Source: Gnetum montanum
Lineage: Eukaryota > Streptophyta > Gnetopsida > Gnetales > Gnetaceae
DNA: 64,000 nucleotides
Reading direction: 5' to 3'
Assembly (NCBI GenBank): GCA_015680685.1
Contig: MNCI01003473.1
Span: forward strand, 328,898 to 392,897
Both the position numbers and the translations under genes were made by a program. Positions 9,784-20,550 of this stretch are shown one piece after another (position 1 is the first letter of the stretch; each line of letters opens with the position of its first letter). The notes beneath the pieces are model-generated. The model made no database searches. It was not told the origin of the DNA and saw only the letters and a list, made by a program, of their open reading frames with translations.

Positions 9784-12780
9784 ATTTTTTTTTTTTTTTT
9801 GATTTCTAGGAAAAATATTAGTAGATTGCATAGGTATATGTGGAATAGAAAAATTCTATAGGAATCCAAAGATGATTTTAATAATACAAAGAAAACGTAA
9901 GTACACCTACTACTTGAAGGAAGTGCATTCTTTGCTAATATACTGATATCTTTTTAGAAGGAAAGATAGTGATAAGTTCACGTTTATGTTTATCACTACC
10001 TTCAAAGAGATGAAAAAAGCTACAATAGGTAGATGAATTAATGATAGCTTTTTATGCACGAGTATATACTTGAAATCATAGTTCATCATGTGTGCACTTG
10101 ATGATAGCCCTTTTGAAATTAAACCTATGACTTCCACCATCGCACATCATATGCTCTAGCCAAATGAGTTTCTCACTAATATATAATCTACAAAGCATTA
10201 ACATATAAACTATAAAATAGTCTACTTAAGTAATGAAATATAACTTACTATTTATTTTCTTTTATCTTTTATTATACCAACATAGATGAAAAATGGGGGT
10301 GGAGAGGTTGTTGAACCCTACAAAATGAATCATAATATGAAAAAATTCAAAATACATTAGAATATTGAAGAGAGAGTCTAAAGAAAAAACCAAATGGCTT
10401 TGGAAATGCCTTTTCATATTTTCATCCTTACAGCCAATCCTGAAGAAAGCTTCCCATCCTTAGCCTTCAAAACAAAACAAAAATTAATACTCTAGAAAAT
10501 AAATTAATTATTCAATTTTCAATGGTAGCATTTTTGCTTGAAGTTGTAGTTGAGAAGTGACATCTTTGAGAATTTGATATTTAAGTCCTAAAGAGAAGTC
10601 ATATTTAGGCTCTTACTGCTAGTAAATAACTATATATTGAAGCTTCTAGATAGAGTTGAGAATAAGGGATCAAAGACACTTCCAAACATAAAGAAAAGAA
10701 ATAAACAAAGTAGGTTGATCACCAAAAATAGCTTTATTAATTATTAGTTGAAAGTTGTTACAAATTTTAGATGTCCATTTCCAAGCAGGTTGAGTAACAC
10801 ACTCAAAAAAATATGAAAAAATGAGTCTTTACCTAAAATTTAATAAATAAAACACCATTAAAAATACAAATTTAGGAAAGGTCTAAGCTTTTCAAATATT
10901 TTTCATTTTCCTCATCTAATAGTATAAAGATAATTGCATTTTCCATGTCTTATTGAATTTGTTATGGATAACATCCTTCTTTTTAATAATCTCATATGAA
11001 CCTTTGGAATTAAAGGAAAAAATAAATTTGACATCCTTCTAAAAAATATCTTGAAAATCTTGATACAAACTATTGTCAACTTTAAATAAATTCTTAAGAT
11101 TAAAAATTAATTTTTCAAAAAAAAAATCCTCTTTCTATTTAAATCATACAAGTTAGAACCTTCATTCCATGTAATCCATCTATCATGCATATGAAAATAA
11201 GAAACTGCAATGATACAAAATTTTCTCCAAGTGTTATACAATCAAAATGAATTAGTAGCCTAAGCTTCTTCATTAAAAGGAAGCCATCATGGACTAATTT
11301 TTGGAAGCATATCTTCTGAAATTGTAATATAATTTTAAGTTTACTACTTCGTAAGCTTACATCATATCTTCCAAATTTGTTTAAAAACTAGAGCACCATA
11401 AATAGAAATGGCCTAAGATAAAAGAAGGTAATGAAGAAAGTTGTTAGAAGATCCACTACTATCATTCTTAGGCTTTTCTTATATAAGTTTATTTCTTAAA
11501 AAGAATATCCAAACATCATCTCCATTAATAGATTTTACAATTCATTTTGTTGCAAGAGAAATATTCTAGTTATAATAATTAATAAGGTCAAGTCTTCATC
11601 TTTCTTACTTCTAGTGCAAATATCCTAAGTAACTCTAGAAAAGCCTTTTCTATTTTTCTTAGTAAACCAAAGAAGCAATAAATAATAGGATTAATTCTAT
11701 CATAAGAAGTTTTAAAAGGAGCCCAATAACTAAACTAATAAACATGAGTTGATTAAAATACCTTCTTAATAACTCAAGCTTTCTTTATAAAGCTTTTCAT
11801 TTATCAAGCTTTTTTCCCATCTTATCAACCACCTAATTCCAAAAAATAGTATGATTAGGCTCAAAAGAAAAAGGTATTTCTAAAATTTTGAAGACAATCT
11901 TTTTTTCAAGATTTTCCAAGGCTTGAGGGTTACCCATTCATCAATACTATCATTATAATAAATAGTAGATTTTTCTAATTAATATAAGAGCCAAATAATA
12001 TGCAGTAATCCTCCACTCTAGCTAATAGAGTACTAATAAGTTGCAAGGAATTGTTAATCATAAAAAAAGAATCATCTACAAAGTGCATGTTAAGCAATTA
12101 TGTACCTTGATCATCAATTGCAATTCTCTTTATAATATTCTTTTGTAGATCATAATGCAAATTATGTGAAAGAAAGTTTGTAGCAATAATAAAAAGATAT
12201 GAAGCTAGAGAACAACCTTGATGAACTAACCACTGAAAGAACAAGAAGAAACTGAATCCAAAAATCTATAGCAACATAAGCATTAGTATCAATGAGCAAG
12301 GTATAGATAAGATGAATAAAATAATCACCAAATATCAATTTATAGAGATAAGAAATAATGAAATTCCATTCAATCCTATCATAAGCTTTAGTATAATCTA
12401 ACTTAATAAAAGAAATGTTTTGGTTAGTATCAAAAGCCCATTACAGTCCCTCCTAAGTTGAAATAACATTATTTAAGATATGTATATCTTTAATAATACC
12501 CCTCTACTTAGGTCTAATGATATCTTTTATAACCTTTTGAATGTCATGCATTTAGCAAAAATTTTATAATTTTTGTCAAGAAGAGCAATAGGCCTCCAAT
12601 TACCAATACTCATATTTTGAGTAATAGATGAAAAATGATGTTTTAATTTGTAGAACAATGTTCCAATCCTCGTATCCTTAATAGAAAAGTTGCAAATTTT
12701 TACAAATGATTGCATTGTTACCAATAATAACTCTACCATTTTTAATAAAACTTATCTTTTGTAGTTAAGAAATTATCATA
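9784..12780 (-). mobile_element. L1-type LINE, reverse transcriptase and C-terminal region
   Basis: Minus-strand translation gives the order expected of a plant L1: IGNWRPIALLDKNYKIFAK near 12610-12555 (known form 'FRPISL.N..YKI..K'), QNISFIKLDYTKAYDRIEW near 12420-12363 (the KLDFEKAYDRV.W block with the first catalytic Asp), then FVDDSFFM near 12085-12065 (the FADDS catalytic box), then GSYIN near 12010 and a weakly conserved zinc-finger tail to about 10600. The endonuclease is missing. A T-run at 9784-9800 on plus could be the poly(A) tail; that end is a guess. Many stops make it dead. Confidence 0.75.
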
Positions 12781-13330
12781 GTAAAATTATTTTAAGATTG
12801 CTTGATTTTATATTTTGAAAATGCAGGTTCTCAAGGAGGGATTGGAAAATGCTTTTGTTGCTTTGCTATGGTTTTGCTTCTTCACTTCATTAAAGATATG
12901 ACTCTAGCTACCAAATTTGAATTGCATGAGATTACTATACAACTAAAAGCCCTAGTTGAATGAAAAAAATGCAATGGAAGATGACAATAAAATTTTATTC
13001 AATATTAGAAAATGATCTCTAAATGGATGAATGAACAAAAAGAAAAAATAAAATTAAAAGTTACACATAAAAGAACAAGCAATAGGAATGAATCAACATA
13101 ATAACTTTGAAAAAATCATCAATACCATAAACATCATAGCTACAAATTGGAAAGTAGCTACAAATTGGAAGGCTATGCTTAATCAACCTAAAATTGTCAT
13201 GGTACATTAACAAATCATGGTAGAGAATATGTTACAGAGAAAAAAAAACAATGCTTGAAACTTTGAACTTTGAATAAAAGCAAGAAACTATATGATTGTC
13301 AAGCAATTACGATGTTGAATGTTCAACAAT
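12781..13330. other. unassigned AT-rich segment
   Basis: No coding or repeat signature is recognised. It contains short A-runs (for example near 13240) and a repeated GATGTTGAATGTT (about 13310 and 13381), the only internal structure I see. It may be the upstream part of the RTE-type LINE that becomes readable from 13330. Confidence 0.4.
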
Positions 13331-13399
13331 ATACAACTGGCATAAACAACAAATCAGTATGGAAAAAATGTGAATGCTTGGATGTTGAATGTTACAAAA

Positions 13400-13672
13400 A
13401 GATATAAATTATATAATACAAACATTTAAGGAAGACTTGGAATGACTTCTATTTTAAATAAGCTACAAGAATGGTGTCTTAGATGGTTTGGACATGTGCA
13501 AAGAAGATTAGATAATGAGCCTATAAGAAAAGGTTACTCCATCAATGTTCCAAGAAAGCCACTAAAAGATAGACTAATTGAAAAAATGATTAAAAAAATT
13601 GAAAGATATTGCAAATAAGTAAAGATATAGATCTTCATAAGGGCAAAAAATCCTACACACACACACACACAC
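13400..13672 (+). pseudogene. RTE-type LINE C-terminal fragment, left copy
   Basis: Plus-strand translation near 13460-13620 reads LQEWCLRWFGHVQRRLDNEPIRKG and then a Lys/Arg-rich DRLIEKMIKK segment. RLRWFGHVQRR is the hallmark of the C-terminus of plant RTE-type non-LTR retrotransposons. It ends in a (CA)n run at 13655-13672. A second, diverged copy of the same segment follows the right LTR of the gypsy element, at about 20280. Confidence 0.75.
13655..13672. repeat. (AC)9 microsatellite
   Basis: An uninterrupted AC dinucleotide run between the RTE LINE tail and the gypsy 5' LTR. RTE-type LINEs often end in short simple repeats rather than poly(A), which would fit, though here it is only a position-based suggestion. 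Confidence 0.9.
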
Positions 13673-13729
13673 ATTCATGTCAATTATGTTGTTGAGGTGT
13701 AGTCCATCTTTGAGTCCTAAAATAGTTCT

Positions 13730-14641
13730 TGGTGGAGGGACACCTTTTTTGATCCCTTTGTTTTCTTCTCTATGTGTGATTTTTTAAGGTTTTGAGCTCT
13801 ATAGAGACATATTGGACATCAAAAAGATGTCTTGCCTGAGATCTAGGCTCTTAGAGGAGATGTCTCAAAATTTCAAGAGACATTTGGGATGTTTGATAGT
13901 CATCTCGAGTGAGAGATCTCAATGAATGCTAATGTCTTAACAATAGTGAAGACATCTTAGGCTAGAATGAGACATCTCACTTAGAAGTCTAGTTTGTTAG
14001 CAAGATATCAAAGGGAGCTAAGTGATGACCCAAATGAGCAAGAAAACTTCTAAAATTACCATTCCAATTTGAGAAATAGTTGGGAGAAGATGGAAAAATA
14101 TGAAAAACAACTGAAGATTCTTAGGTTGAATTAGGGAAATTTTTCTAGGTATCTTTTCTTCTCTTTACCAATAAATATTAGTGTGTTCCATGCTTGTATG
14201 ACCATGACATAAGAGAAGATGATAATGAGATGTCATGAAAGTTCATGTATTGAGCTTGAGCAAGAGTATGACAAAGTACATTGAATGAGTGCATACAGAT
14301 TGCAACATCAAGATTAATTATGTGGTGTATTGGCCTATGTGTTCTTGTGTCTTGCTGGTGTGTTGGGTGCTCAATCACAAGTTGTGAAAGAAATTCTCTA
14401 TTAGTTGTGTCTTGCATTGAGAGAAGCCATTATGTGGTTGTAAAGCCTCATGCTCTACAGCATTGTTTGAGTGTTTTGAAAGGTTGTTGGATGTTTTGTG
14501 ATTTTTGGAACCCTAATGTAATCTTCATTCAATAATTGAAGATAGTTAGTTTTCTTGTTTTCTAGTATATCATTTATCTTTTCATAATATCTAAATTTAG
14601 TAGGATTGAAGGTGATTTTCCCTTTAAGTGAAACTGCTCTA
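13730..14641 (+). repeat. 5' LTR of the 13.7-20.2 kb gypsy element
   Basis: Starts TGGTGGAGGGACACC and aligns end to end with the right LTR: GATCCCTTTGTTTTCTTC, AATTTGAGAAA.../AATTTGGGAAA..., GTGTGTTC, ATGCTTGTATGACCATGACAT and TTCATTCAATAATTGAA are shared. The first 300 bp hold many AGATGTCT/AGACATCT/GAGACAT motifs. The last bases (CTGCTCTA) are about 10 bp before the primer site. Reading frames at 14178-14535 on both strands are just LTR sequence. Confidence 0.85.
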
Positions 14642-14649
14642 GCTTATTA

Positions 14650-14661
14650 TTAGTATCCAAG
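14650..14661 (+). other. degenerate primer binding site, tRNA-Met type
   Basis: TTAGTATCCAAG matches TTGGTATCAGAG at 9 of 12 positions and lies just inside the 5' LTR. Chromoviruses commonly use initiator tRNA-Met. The mismatches fit general decay. Confidence 0.55.
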
Positions 14662-14750
14662 ATTTAGATTGATTGTTACTTGAACTTGGTTGCAGATATT
14701 GTTAAATTTAGATGGTGTAAAAAATATAGGTACAAGCCTTGAATAGAGAC

Positions 14751-15966
14751 ATGGAGAGCATGAAGTCTACCTTCCAACTAATGATTTCTTTGTTGGATGA
14801 AATCAATGCAAAGGTAGATAGGAATGTAAATCCTATCCATATGCTGACATGTAGAGATGATGAGCTTTCATGTTTAGATGGTGATGAAGAAGTTTCTTAG
14901 CCAAGTGGAGGGAATGATGAGGAAGGACAATCCAGACATGGAAGTGTTGGAACCCATCAGCCAAGGCTTCAATTAGGAGGGAATCCTATTCCTCATATGA
15001 GGATTCCAAGAGCTCCATTATCAGCCTCTACTTCTTTCCATGATAAGTTTGATGAGAAGGATGAAGCAAGGCTTGCTAAAGCATTTTGTAATGCTGCAAG
15101 ACTTCATACATTAAGTTGAAGACTTTCAATGGTGTAGATGGTACCAATACTTTTTCAAGTTGGTTGAATGCACTTGACAAGCACTTTGAGTTGGAACAAG
15201 TACCAAATCACTTGAGGGCACCTATTACTAATCCATATTAAAAGGTATGGCTTCTACTTGGTGGGAAAAGGAGATCCAAGGTTATGAAAGATAAAATGGT
15301 CAATCCATCAAAGATTAGAATCTGATGAAATACAGGTTAAGAAGAAAATTTAAATAGTCTTGTCAAAGGCAAGAAACAATCATAAAGTTGAAATTCCTAA
15401 AGCAAGATGACAAAAATGTCAAAGAATTCTATGTTGAATTTTGTGATCTTTTCCATCATGCTAAACTAAACTGGGAGGATTATGAATAAGCTTCAATCTT
15501 TCTAGGAGGTCTTAAAATGGTGTACCAATAGGAGTTGTCTTTTTATTAGCCATAAACTCTTGATGAGGCTTATGATTTGACACTTAAGGTAGAAAAGAAA
15601 CTAAGTAGATTCAAAAATAGGAGCAAACAAACTTCTAAGGAAAAGAATCAAGGATCCAAATAAAAGAAGGAATCCAAGTTCAAATCTAAAGACAAAGATG
15701 GTAGCCATGATAAAAAGATAAATAAGAGAGATGAGACTAGTAAAGCCAAGATGACCAAGGTAAAGGAACCAAGGATCAAGGCAACAGCTCATCCAAGATT
15801 CAATGCTTCAAGTGTTGACAATGTGGACACAAGCAATGGAAATGTTCACTTCTCAAGGCAAGCAATGGCAAGGATGTGCAAACCATGGAGGTGGAGGAGA
15901 CAACTGGCCAAGCTCTTGAAAGAGTTAATCCTAATGCTTTCAAGATTGAGGAAGTTTCTGAATTAA
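14751..15966 (+). pseudogene. gypsy gag, frameshifted
   Basis: A reading begins at ATG 14751 and can be followed in pieces to about 15966. Visible blocks are KTFNGVDGTNTFSSWLNALDKHF near 15120-15190, the 'F.G......W......F' start of plant gypsy gag; a basic Lys-rich stretch (SKEKNQGSK...KSKDKDG) near 15630-15700; and a zinc knuckle near 15803-15855 reading CFKC.QCGHKQWKC, a disturbed form of C-X2-C-X4-H-X4-C. Several stops and at least two frame changes separate the blocks. Confidence 0.75.
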
Positions 15967-16019
15967 ATTCTTGTGCATTCATGGGGAATGTCAATAGAGG
16001 AGACCATCCTCATAGAAAA

Positions 16020-16388
16020 ATGTTATTTTGAATTGGAACTAAATATTTTCTTAGTGGGGAATGGATTCATTCTTTGATTGACAGGGAAGCCTAAGAAAAT
16101 GTTATTCCTTGTAGCAAAGTTGCTAGATTGGGTTTGGTAACTAATCCTCATCCTAGACATTATAAGAAGCATTGGATGTCTAGAGATTTTTCTTAAGAGA
16201 TGAGGGAACAATGTACTATGAAATTTAAAAGTAGAATTTTTCATGATGTTGTGAAGTATGATGTGCTTCCAATAGATTGTGCTAATGTAATTCTTGGTAG
16301 ACCTTGGAATTTTGACAATGGTGCTCAGTTTGATGGAGAAAAAAATGTATGGAATGTAGTTAGAGATCTGATAGAATCCATGAGTTGA
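16020..16388 (+). pseudogene. gypsy aspartic protease
   Basis: The plus-strand blocks are SLIDREA then ENVIPCSKVARLGL (about 16070-16130), RHYKKHWMS, and DVVKYDVLPIDCANVILGRPWNFD (about 16240-16315), which match the known chromovirus protease pattern 'SLIDGGS.ENV....V..LGL' and 'CDVVPMD..H.LLGRPW..D'. The catalytic Asp is still there, but the Gly-Gly-Ser after it reads Arg-Glu-Ala, so the enzyme would not work. Two stops interrupt it. Confidence 0.8.
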
Positions 16389-16559
16389 TTCCCATGACAG
16401 CTAAACAAGTGAGGCAGCAAAGCTTACTTAATGCATCCTCAATCCTTCTAGGAGAAAAGGAATGCATTAAGAAACTTGATGAAATAGGTTTTGGATTTGT
16501 TGTTGTATCAACATTTGCTTCTAACCATGGTGATGTGTAGGTTGAACTTCCAATAGGTG

Positions 16560-17440
16560 TGCTAGGCTTGAAGGAGAAATTTTCCAAGGTATTCAAGGGG
16601 GAATTGGATGGATTGCCATCAATAAGAAATGTATAGCATTAGATTGGTTTCATCCTTGATGCTACCATTCCAAACGAGAGCTTGCGGAATGACACCGAAT
16701 CAGTGGGCAGAAATGTAAAGGCAAGTAGAGGAGTTACTTGTAAATAGCCTCGTGAGGGAATTCATCTCACCTTGTGTAGTTCTAGCAATGCCAATGCCAA
16801 AGGAAAACAATGAATGGAAGATGTGCATTGATTCTAGGGTAGTGAATAAGATAATAATGAGGTACAAGTTTCCTATTCCAAGGATAGATGATATCCTTGA
16901 TTTTCTTACCAATGTAGAGAGTTTTAGCAAAATTGATTTGAACAATGATTACCATCAAATTAGAATTAGGCCTAGTGATGAATGGAAGGTAGCTTTCAAG
17001 ACACCAAATGGACTGTATGAGTGGTTGGTGATGTTATTCAAGCTCATGAATGCACTTGTTACATTCAAGAGGTTGGTGCATGATGTATTAAAGGGCTTGA
17101 TTGGTAAGTATTGTATTGCTTTATTTTTATTTTTATTTTGATGATATTTTATGATATAATTCTAATGAGGAAGAGCACTTGGATCACTTGTGGACGATCT
17201 ATCATAAATTGAAGAAGGCATAGTTAGTTATCAATATGAAGAAAAGTCATTTCTTCAAAAGGGAAATCACATATTTGGGACATGTGGTTTCTAAAAACCA
17301 AATTCAAATAAAAGCTACCAAGGTGAAGGCTATTAGGGATTGGCCAACTCTTAAGAATGTTGGAGAGGTGAGATCATTCCTTAGTTTAGTAGGTTTTTAT
17401 AGATGGTTCATCAAAAATTTCAATGGTATTTCTTAGTTGT
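16560..17440 (+). pseudogene. gypsy reverse transcriptase, frameshift before the catalytic box
   Basis: The longest open piece starts inside the domain at 16752. Blocks: ISPCVVLAMPMPKENNEWKMCIDSR (about 16763-16830), KFPIPRIDDILDFL, FSKIDLNNDYHQIRI (about 16922-16965), EWKVAFKTPNGLYEWLVM (about 16981-17035) and RLVHDVLKGLIGKY. The Tyr-Phe-Asp-Asp box is present at about 17133-17144 but in another frame, behind a TTTTTA-type run at 17118-17139. Later blocks KKSHFF..EITYLGHVVS (17239-17292) and VRSFLSLVGFYRWFIKNF (about 17370-17425) are the thumb and connection. Expected full RT order is therefore present but broken. Confidence 0.9.
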
Positions 17441-17559
17441 GTTTGCTTTGTTAAAGGAGAATAAAGATTTCAAGTGAAATAATGAAACCCAAAGGAGCTT
17501 TAACTTGTTGAAAGCAAAAATTACCAATGAAGCGGTGCTTGCAATTCTAGATTTTCATA

Positions 17560-17920
17560 AAAAAATTTAGGTGGAGGTGGATGCAAGTGGACTTATCATT
17601 GGTAAGGTACTTTCACAAGAAGGTAGGCCTATTGCTTTCTTCCTTGAAAAGTTGAATGAGTCAAGGCAAAAATATAGCATATATGAGAAGTTGTATGCTA
17701 TCAAGCATTGGAGGCATTACTTGTTGCCCAAGGAGTTCACTTTGATGACAAACCACAAAGTACTATAATTTTTAAATTCCCAAAAGAAGTTGAGTGCAAA
17801 GCATATGAAGTGGATTGCACAATTGTAGGATTTTAATTTTTTGTTAAAACACAAAAGTGGAAAAGCCAATGTGGTAGTTAATGCATTGTCCAAGGTGCAT
17901 ATGGTGAATTTCAACACCCC
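17560..17920 (+). pseudogene. gypsy RNase H
   Basis: VEVDASGLIIGKVLSQEGRPIAFF (17571-17642) carries the first catalytic Asp. KLNESRQKYSIYEKLYAIKHWRHYLLPKEF (17646-17736) carries the Glu region but is about four residues shorter than the usual 'YS.YDKE.YAIVRAL..WRHYL'. MTNHKVL replaces the usual S/TDH, so the third catalytic Asp is Asn. After a stop, FLLKHKSGKANVVVNALSKV (about 17838-17898) matches the 'I.Y..GK.N..ADALSR' end. It would degrade genomic RNA during reverse transcription. Confidence 0.88.
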
Positions 17921-17989
17921 TCATGTGAAAGATAAGGGGGATTTCATCAATTTGTATGAGCATGATGTTGATTTTGGGGAGGTTTGGAG

Positions 17990-18770
17990 AAGCCTCAAAG
18001 AATCATTGTTGAGTAGGATAGATCAATGGAGGGACTATCATATTCAAGATGGACTATTATTTAAAAATGGGAAGGTATGTATTTCTAATTGTGATATTAG
18101 AAAAAATATTTTGTTTGAAAAGCATTATAGTAGCATGGTAGATCACATGGGTAGGGATAAAACATTGGAACTTGTGGGCAGGCACTATTTTTGGCCTAGT
18201 ATGGCAACTAAAGTTTCAAGATTTGTGAAGGAATATTTGACTTATCAAAAATTCAAAGGAGGCAAAGGAGTGGATGGATATTATATGCCTTTGTCAATTC
18301 CCAAGGATTCATGGGAAAGTGTGTTTATGGATTTCATAAGTGGCATTTCAAAAACTAGTGGAAATGATGCTTTTTTTTTTTTTTGTTGTGGACAAGTTCT
18401 CCAAGATGGCACACTTCATTTTGCACAAAAAGGTGAGTGATGCTTCTTATGTGGCAAATTTGTTTTTTCAACATGTTGTAAAGTTGCATGGAATTCCTTT
18501 GAATTTTTTAGTGCATATCATCCATAATGTGATGTTCAAACGGAGGTGGTGAATAAATCCTTGCTAAACATATTGAGATGTTTGTGTGATAGATAGTCAA
18601 ATAGGAGGAAAACCTTATTGTGTCATGCTAAGTTTTTATACAATAATGTTTTTCATGTTGCCATTGACAAAAGCCCATTTGAGGTGAATTATGATTTTTG
18701 TCCTAAGATGGTGGAAACTTCAAAGAGCTTTGATGGTGAAGTTCAACTTAGTGTTGATTTTGTCAAGAGA
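17990..18770 (+). pseudogene. gypsy integrase, zinc ligands lost and frameshifted
   Basis: The N-terminal zinc domain has HYSSMVDHMGRDKTLELV (about 18122-18175), HYFWPSM, and then EYLTYQKFKGG near 18230-18262, where the usual CxxC Cys pair is now Tyr-x-x-Tyr. The core has [12 protein letters not shown] (first Asp, about 18312-18346); after this a T-run at 18370-18383 shifts the frame, which continues as [11 protein letters not shown] and VKLHGIP. The second Asp block (normally SDRD..F) reads HIIHNVMF, without the Asp. [15 protein letters not shown] and DKSPFEVNYDFCPKMV (about 18540-18710) give the end of the core. Confidence 0.88.
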
Positions 18771-18849
18771 TGAGGGATCTCCATGCATAAGTGAAATCAA
18801 ATCTTGAAAAAAAGGTTGAAGAGAGAATCCTTAAGAGGAATGAGGACAA

Positions 18850-19260
18850 ATAGAAAACAAATTTTGATGGTGGTCACTTGGTTTGGGTGCACTTCAAGAA
18901 GAAGCAATTAAGAGATATCAACTTATCCAAGTTAAAAGCCAAGAAGATGAGGTCTTTCAAACTAAGATCAAGATTATTGATAATGATTTTAAGATTGATT
19001 TACCAAACAATGTTGGTATGTCTTTTTTGTTTAATGGTTCAGATCTTGTGCACTATCATGAACCAATTAATGAGGAGACCATACAAGGCAACAACGATGA
19101 GTTGAAGAGGGCTATATATCAACCTAAGCATTCAATTAAAAGGAAAAGCTTTGGGCACTTAGGAAGTAAAGAGGCATGAGTACTTGATCCATTGGGAGGA
19201 TCAATCTGTTGATGATGTTGTATGAGTCCATGAGACCAAACTTCATGAGTGAAAAATCAC
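18850..19260 (+). pseudogene. integrase C-terminus with chromodomain-like tail
   Basis: GGHLVWVHFKKKQLRDINLSKLK (about 18868-18937) is the GPY/F-type C-terminal module of chromovirus integrases; DNDFKIDLPNNVGMSFLF (about 18979-19032) continues it in another frame. After YHEPINEE comes, with frame changes, RHEYLIHWEDQSVDDVV (about 19172-19222), which resembles the core 'EYLVKW.G....D.TW' of a chromodomain. In chromoviruses this module is thought to guide insertion to heterochromatin. The chromodomain call is inference from this short match. Confidence 0.65.
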
Positions 19261-19300
19261 TTCAACCCCTACTCCCTTGTTTACATGAGTTCACTTTTTG

Positions 19301-19314
19301 AAGGATGGAAGAGC
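19301..19314 (+). other. polypurine tract before the 3' LTR
   Basis: GAAGGATGGAAGAG lies directly before the 3' LTR start (TGGGGTAGC). It would prime plus-strand DNA synthesis; one T and the flanking C are unlike a perfect tract. Confidence 0.6.
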
Positions 19315-20241
19315 TGGGGTAGCGACACCTCTTCCGATCCCTTTGTTTTCTTCCCTACTTGTCGTTTTTGTAGGTTTCAAGCTCTATGGAGATGTATTGG
19401 AAATTAGACAGACATCTTGCCCAATATTTGGGCTCTTTGATGAGATGTCTTAGAACTTCAAGAGATGTCTAGGATGTTTGATAAAGGTGAGATGTCTTAT
19501 AGGAGTATGAGATGTCTCAAGAAATACTTAGATGTCTCAATAATATTGGAGACAACTTAGGCCAGAATAAGATGTCTCACCTACAAGTTTGATTTGTGGG
19601 CAAGATGTCCTAGGAAAGTCAAAGATGATCCAAACAAGTGGGGAAACTTCCAAAATTGTCATTCCAATTTGGGAAACAACCAGGAGAAGATGGAAAAAGA
19701 TGGGAAATAGCTAAAAATCCTCAAGTTGAGTTGGGGAAAGATTTCTAGATATCTTGTCTACTCTTTACCAATAAAAATTGGTGTGTTCGATGCTTGTATG
19801 ACCATGACATGAGAGGAGATGACAATGAGATGTTATGGAAGTTCATGTGTTGATCGTGAGCAAAAGTGTGAGAGATTACATTGAGTGAGTGCATATAGAT
19901 TATAGCTCCAAGGTCAGTTGTGCAGTGTATTGGCCTATGTATTCTTGTGTCTTACTTATGTGTTGAAAGCTCAACCCCAGGTTATGGGAGAGATTCTCTT
20001 TTGGTTGTGTCTTGCATTAAGAACAACCATTGTGTAATTATAGAGCCTTATGCTCTATAGTATCATTTGAGTATTTTGAGAGGTTGTTAGATGTTTTGTG
20101 GGTTTTGAAACTTTGATGTAAGCTTCATTCAATAATTGAAAATAGCTAGTTTTCTTATTTTCTAACATATCATTTGTCTTTTCATAATATCTGAATTTAG
20201 TAGGATTGAAAGTGATTTTCCCTTGGAGTGAACCTACTCTA
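19315..20241 (+). repeat. 3' LTR of the 13.7-20.2 kb gypsy element
   Basis: Starts TGGGGTAGCGACACC and aligns with the left LTR over about 920 bp, ending CTACTCTA. It is rich in AGATGTCT, AGACATCT and TGTCTC motifs between about 19390 and 19590, slightly more so than the left copy. Confidence 0.85.
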
Positions 20242-20269
20242 CTCCTTTAGACTCCATGTGATATGTAGT

Positions 20270-20550
20270 GCTTGTCAAAGTGATGGCATAACACAAATAA
20301 GCTATAAAAATTGTATCTTCAATGGTTTAGACATGTCCAAGAGGGTCAAATAATGGGCCTCTCAAAAAAGGTTGTCACATTATAGTTTTAGGGAAGCTGT
20401 TGAAAAAAAGATAAGGAAAAAAATTAAAGATGATATGGAAAAATGCAAATAGATAAAAGATTTAGTTCTCAATAAAAGTGAATCACGAAAGAGAACGTGT
20501 GTAGCCAGCCCCATTTAATTAGAACAAGGCTAAGATGATAATTGATGAAT
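20270..20550 (+). pseudogene. RTE-type LINE C-terminal fragment, right copy
   Basis: The DNA AATAAGCTATAAAAATTGTA...CAATGGTTTAGACATGT matches the left copy at 13450-13500 (AATAAGCTACAAGAATGG...AGATGGTTTGGACATGT). It runs further to the element's end: RKRTCVASPI near 20492-20521, then LEQG and DDN, matching the 'R.RI.VADPT..G...DDD' terminus of plant RTE LINEs. Frame changes and stops make it dead. Confidence 0.75.

Larger units (their letters stand above)
13730..20241 (+). mobile_element. complete chromodomain-type Ty3/gypsy retrotransposon, inactive
   Basis: Two direct LTRs (13730-14641 and 19315-20241) enclose, in plus order, a tRNA-Met-like primer site, gag, protease, reverse transcriptase, RNase H, integrase and a chromodomain-like tail: the order of the chromoviruses. 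The two LTRs differ at many places, so the insertion is old. The interior has stops (mostly TAG), frameshifts at T-rich slippage tracts, and lost catalytic or zinc-binding residues, so it cannot move by itself. I found no convincing 5-bp target duplication. The flanks on both sides are RTE-LINE tail fragments in the same orientation. Confidence 0.9.

Noticed and set aside
14178-14535. Open frames on both strands, one of 84 residues
   Set aside because: They lie wholly in the 5' LTR of the gypsy element, and the matching part of the 3' LTR does not keep them open.
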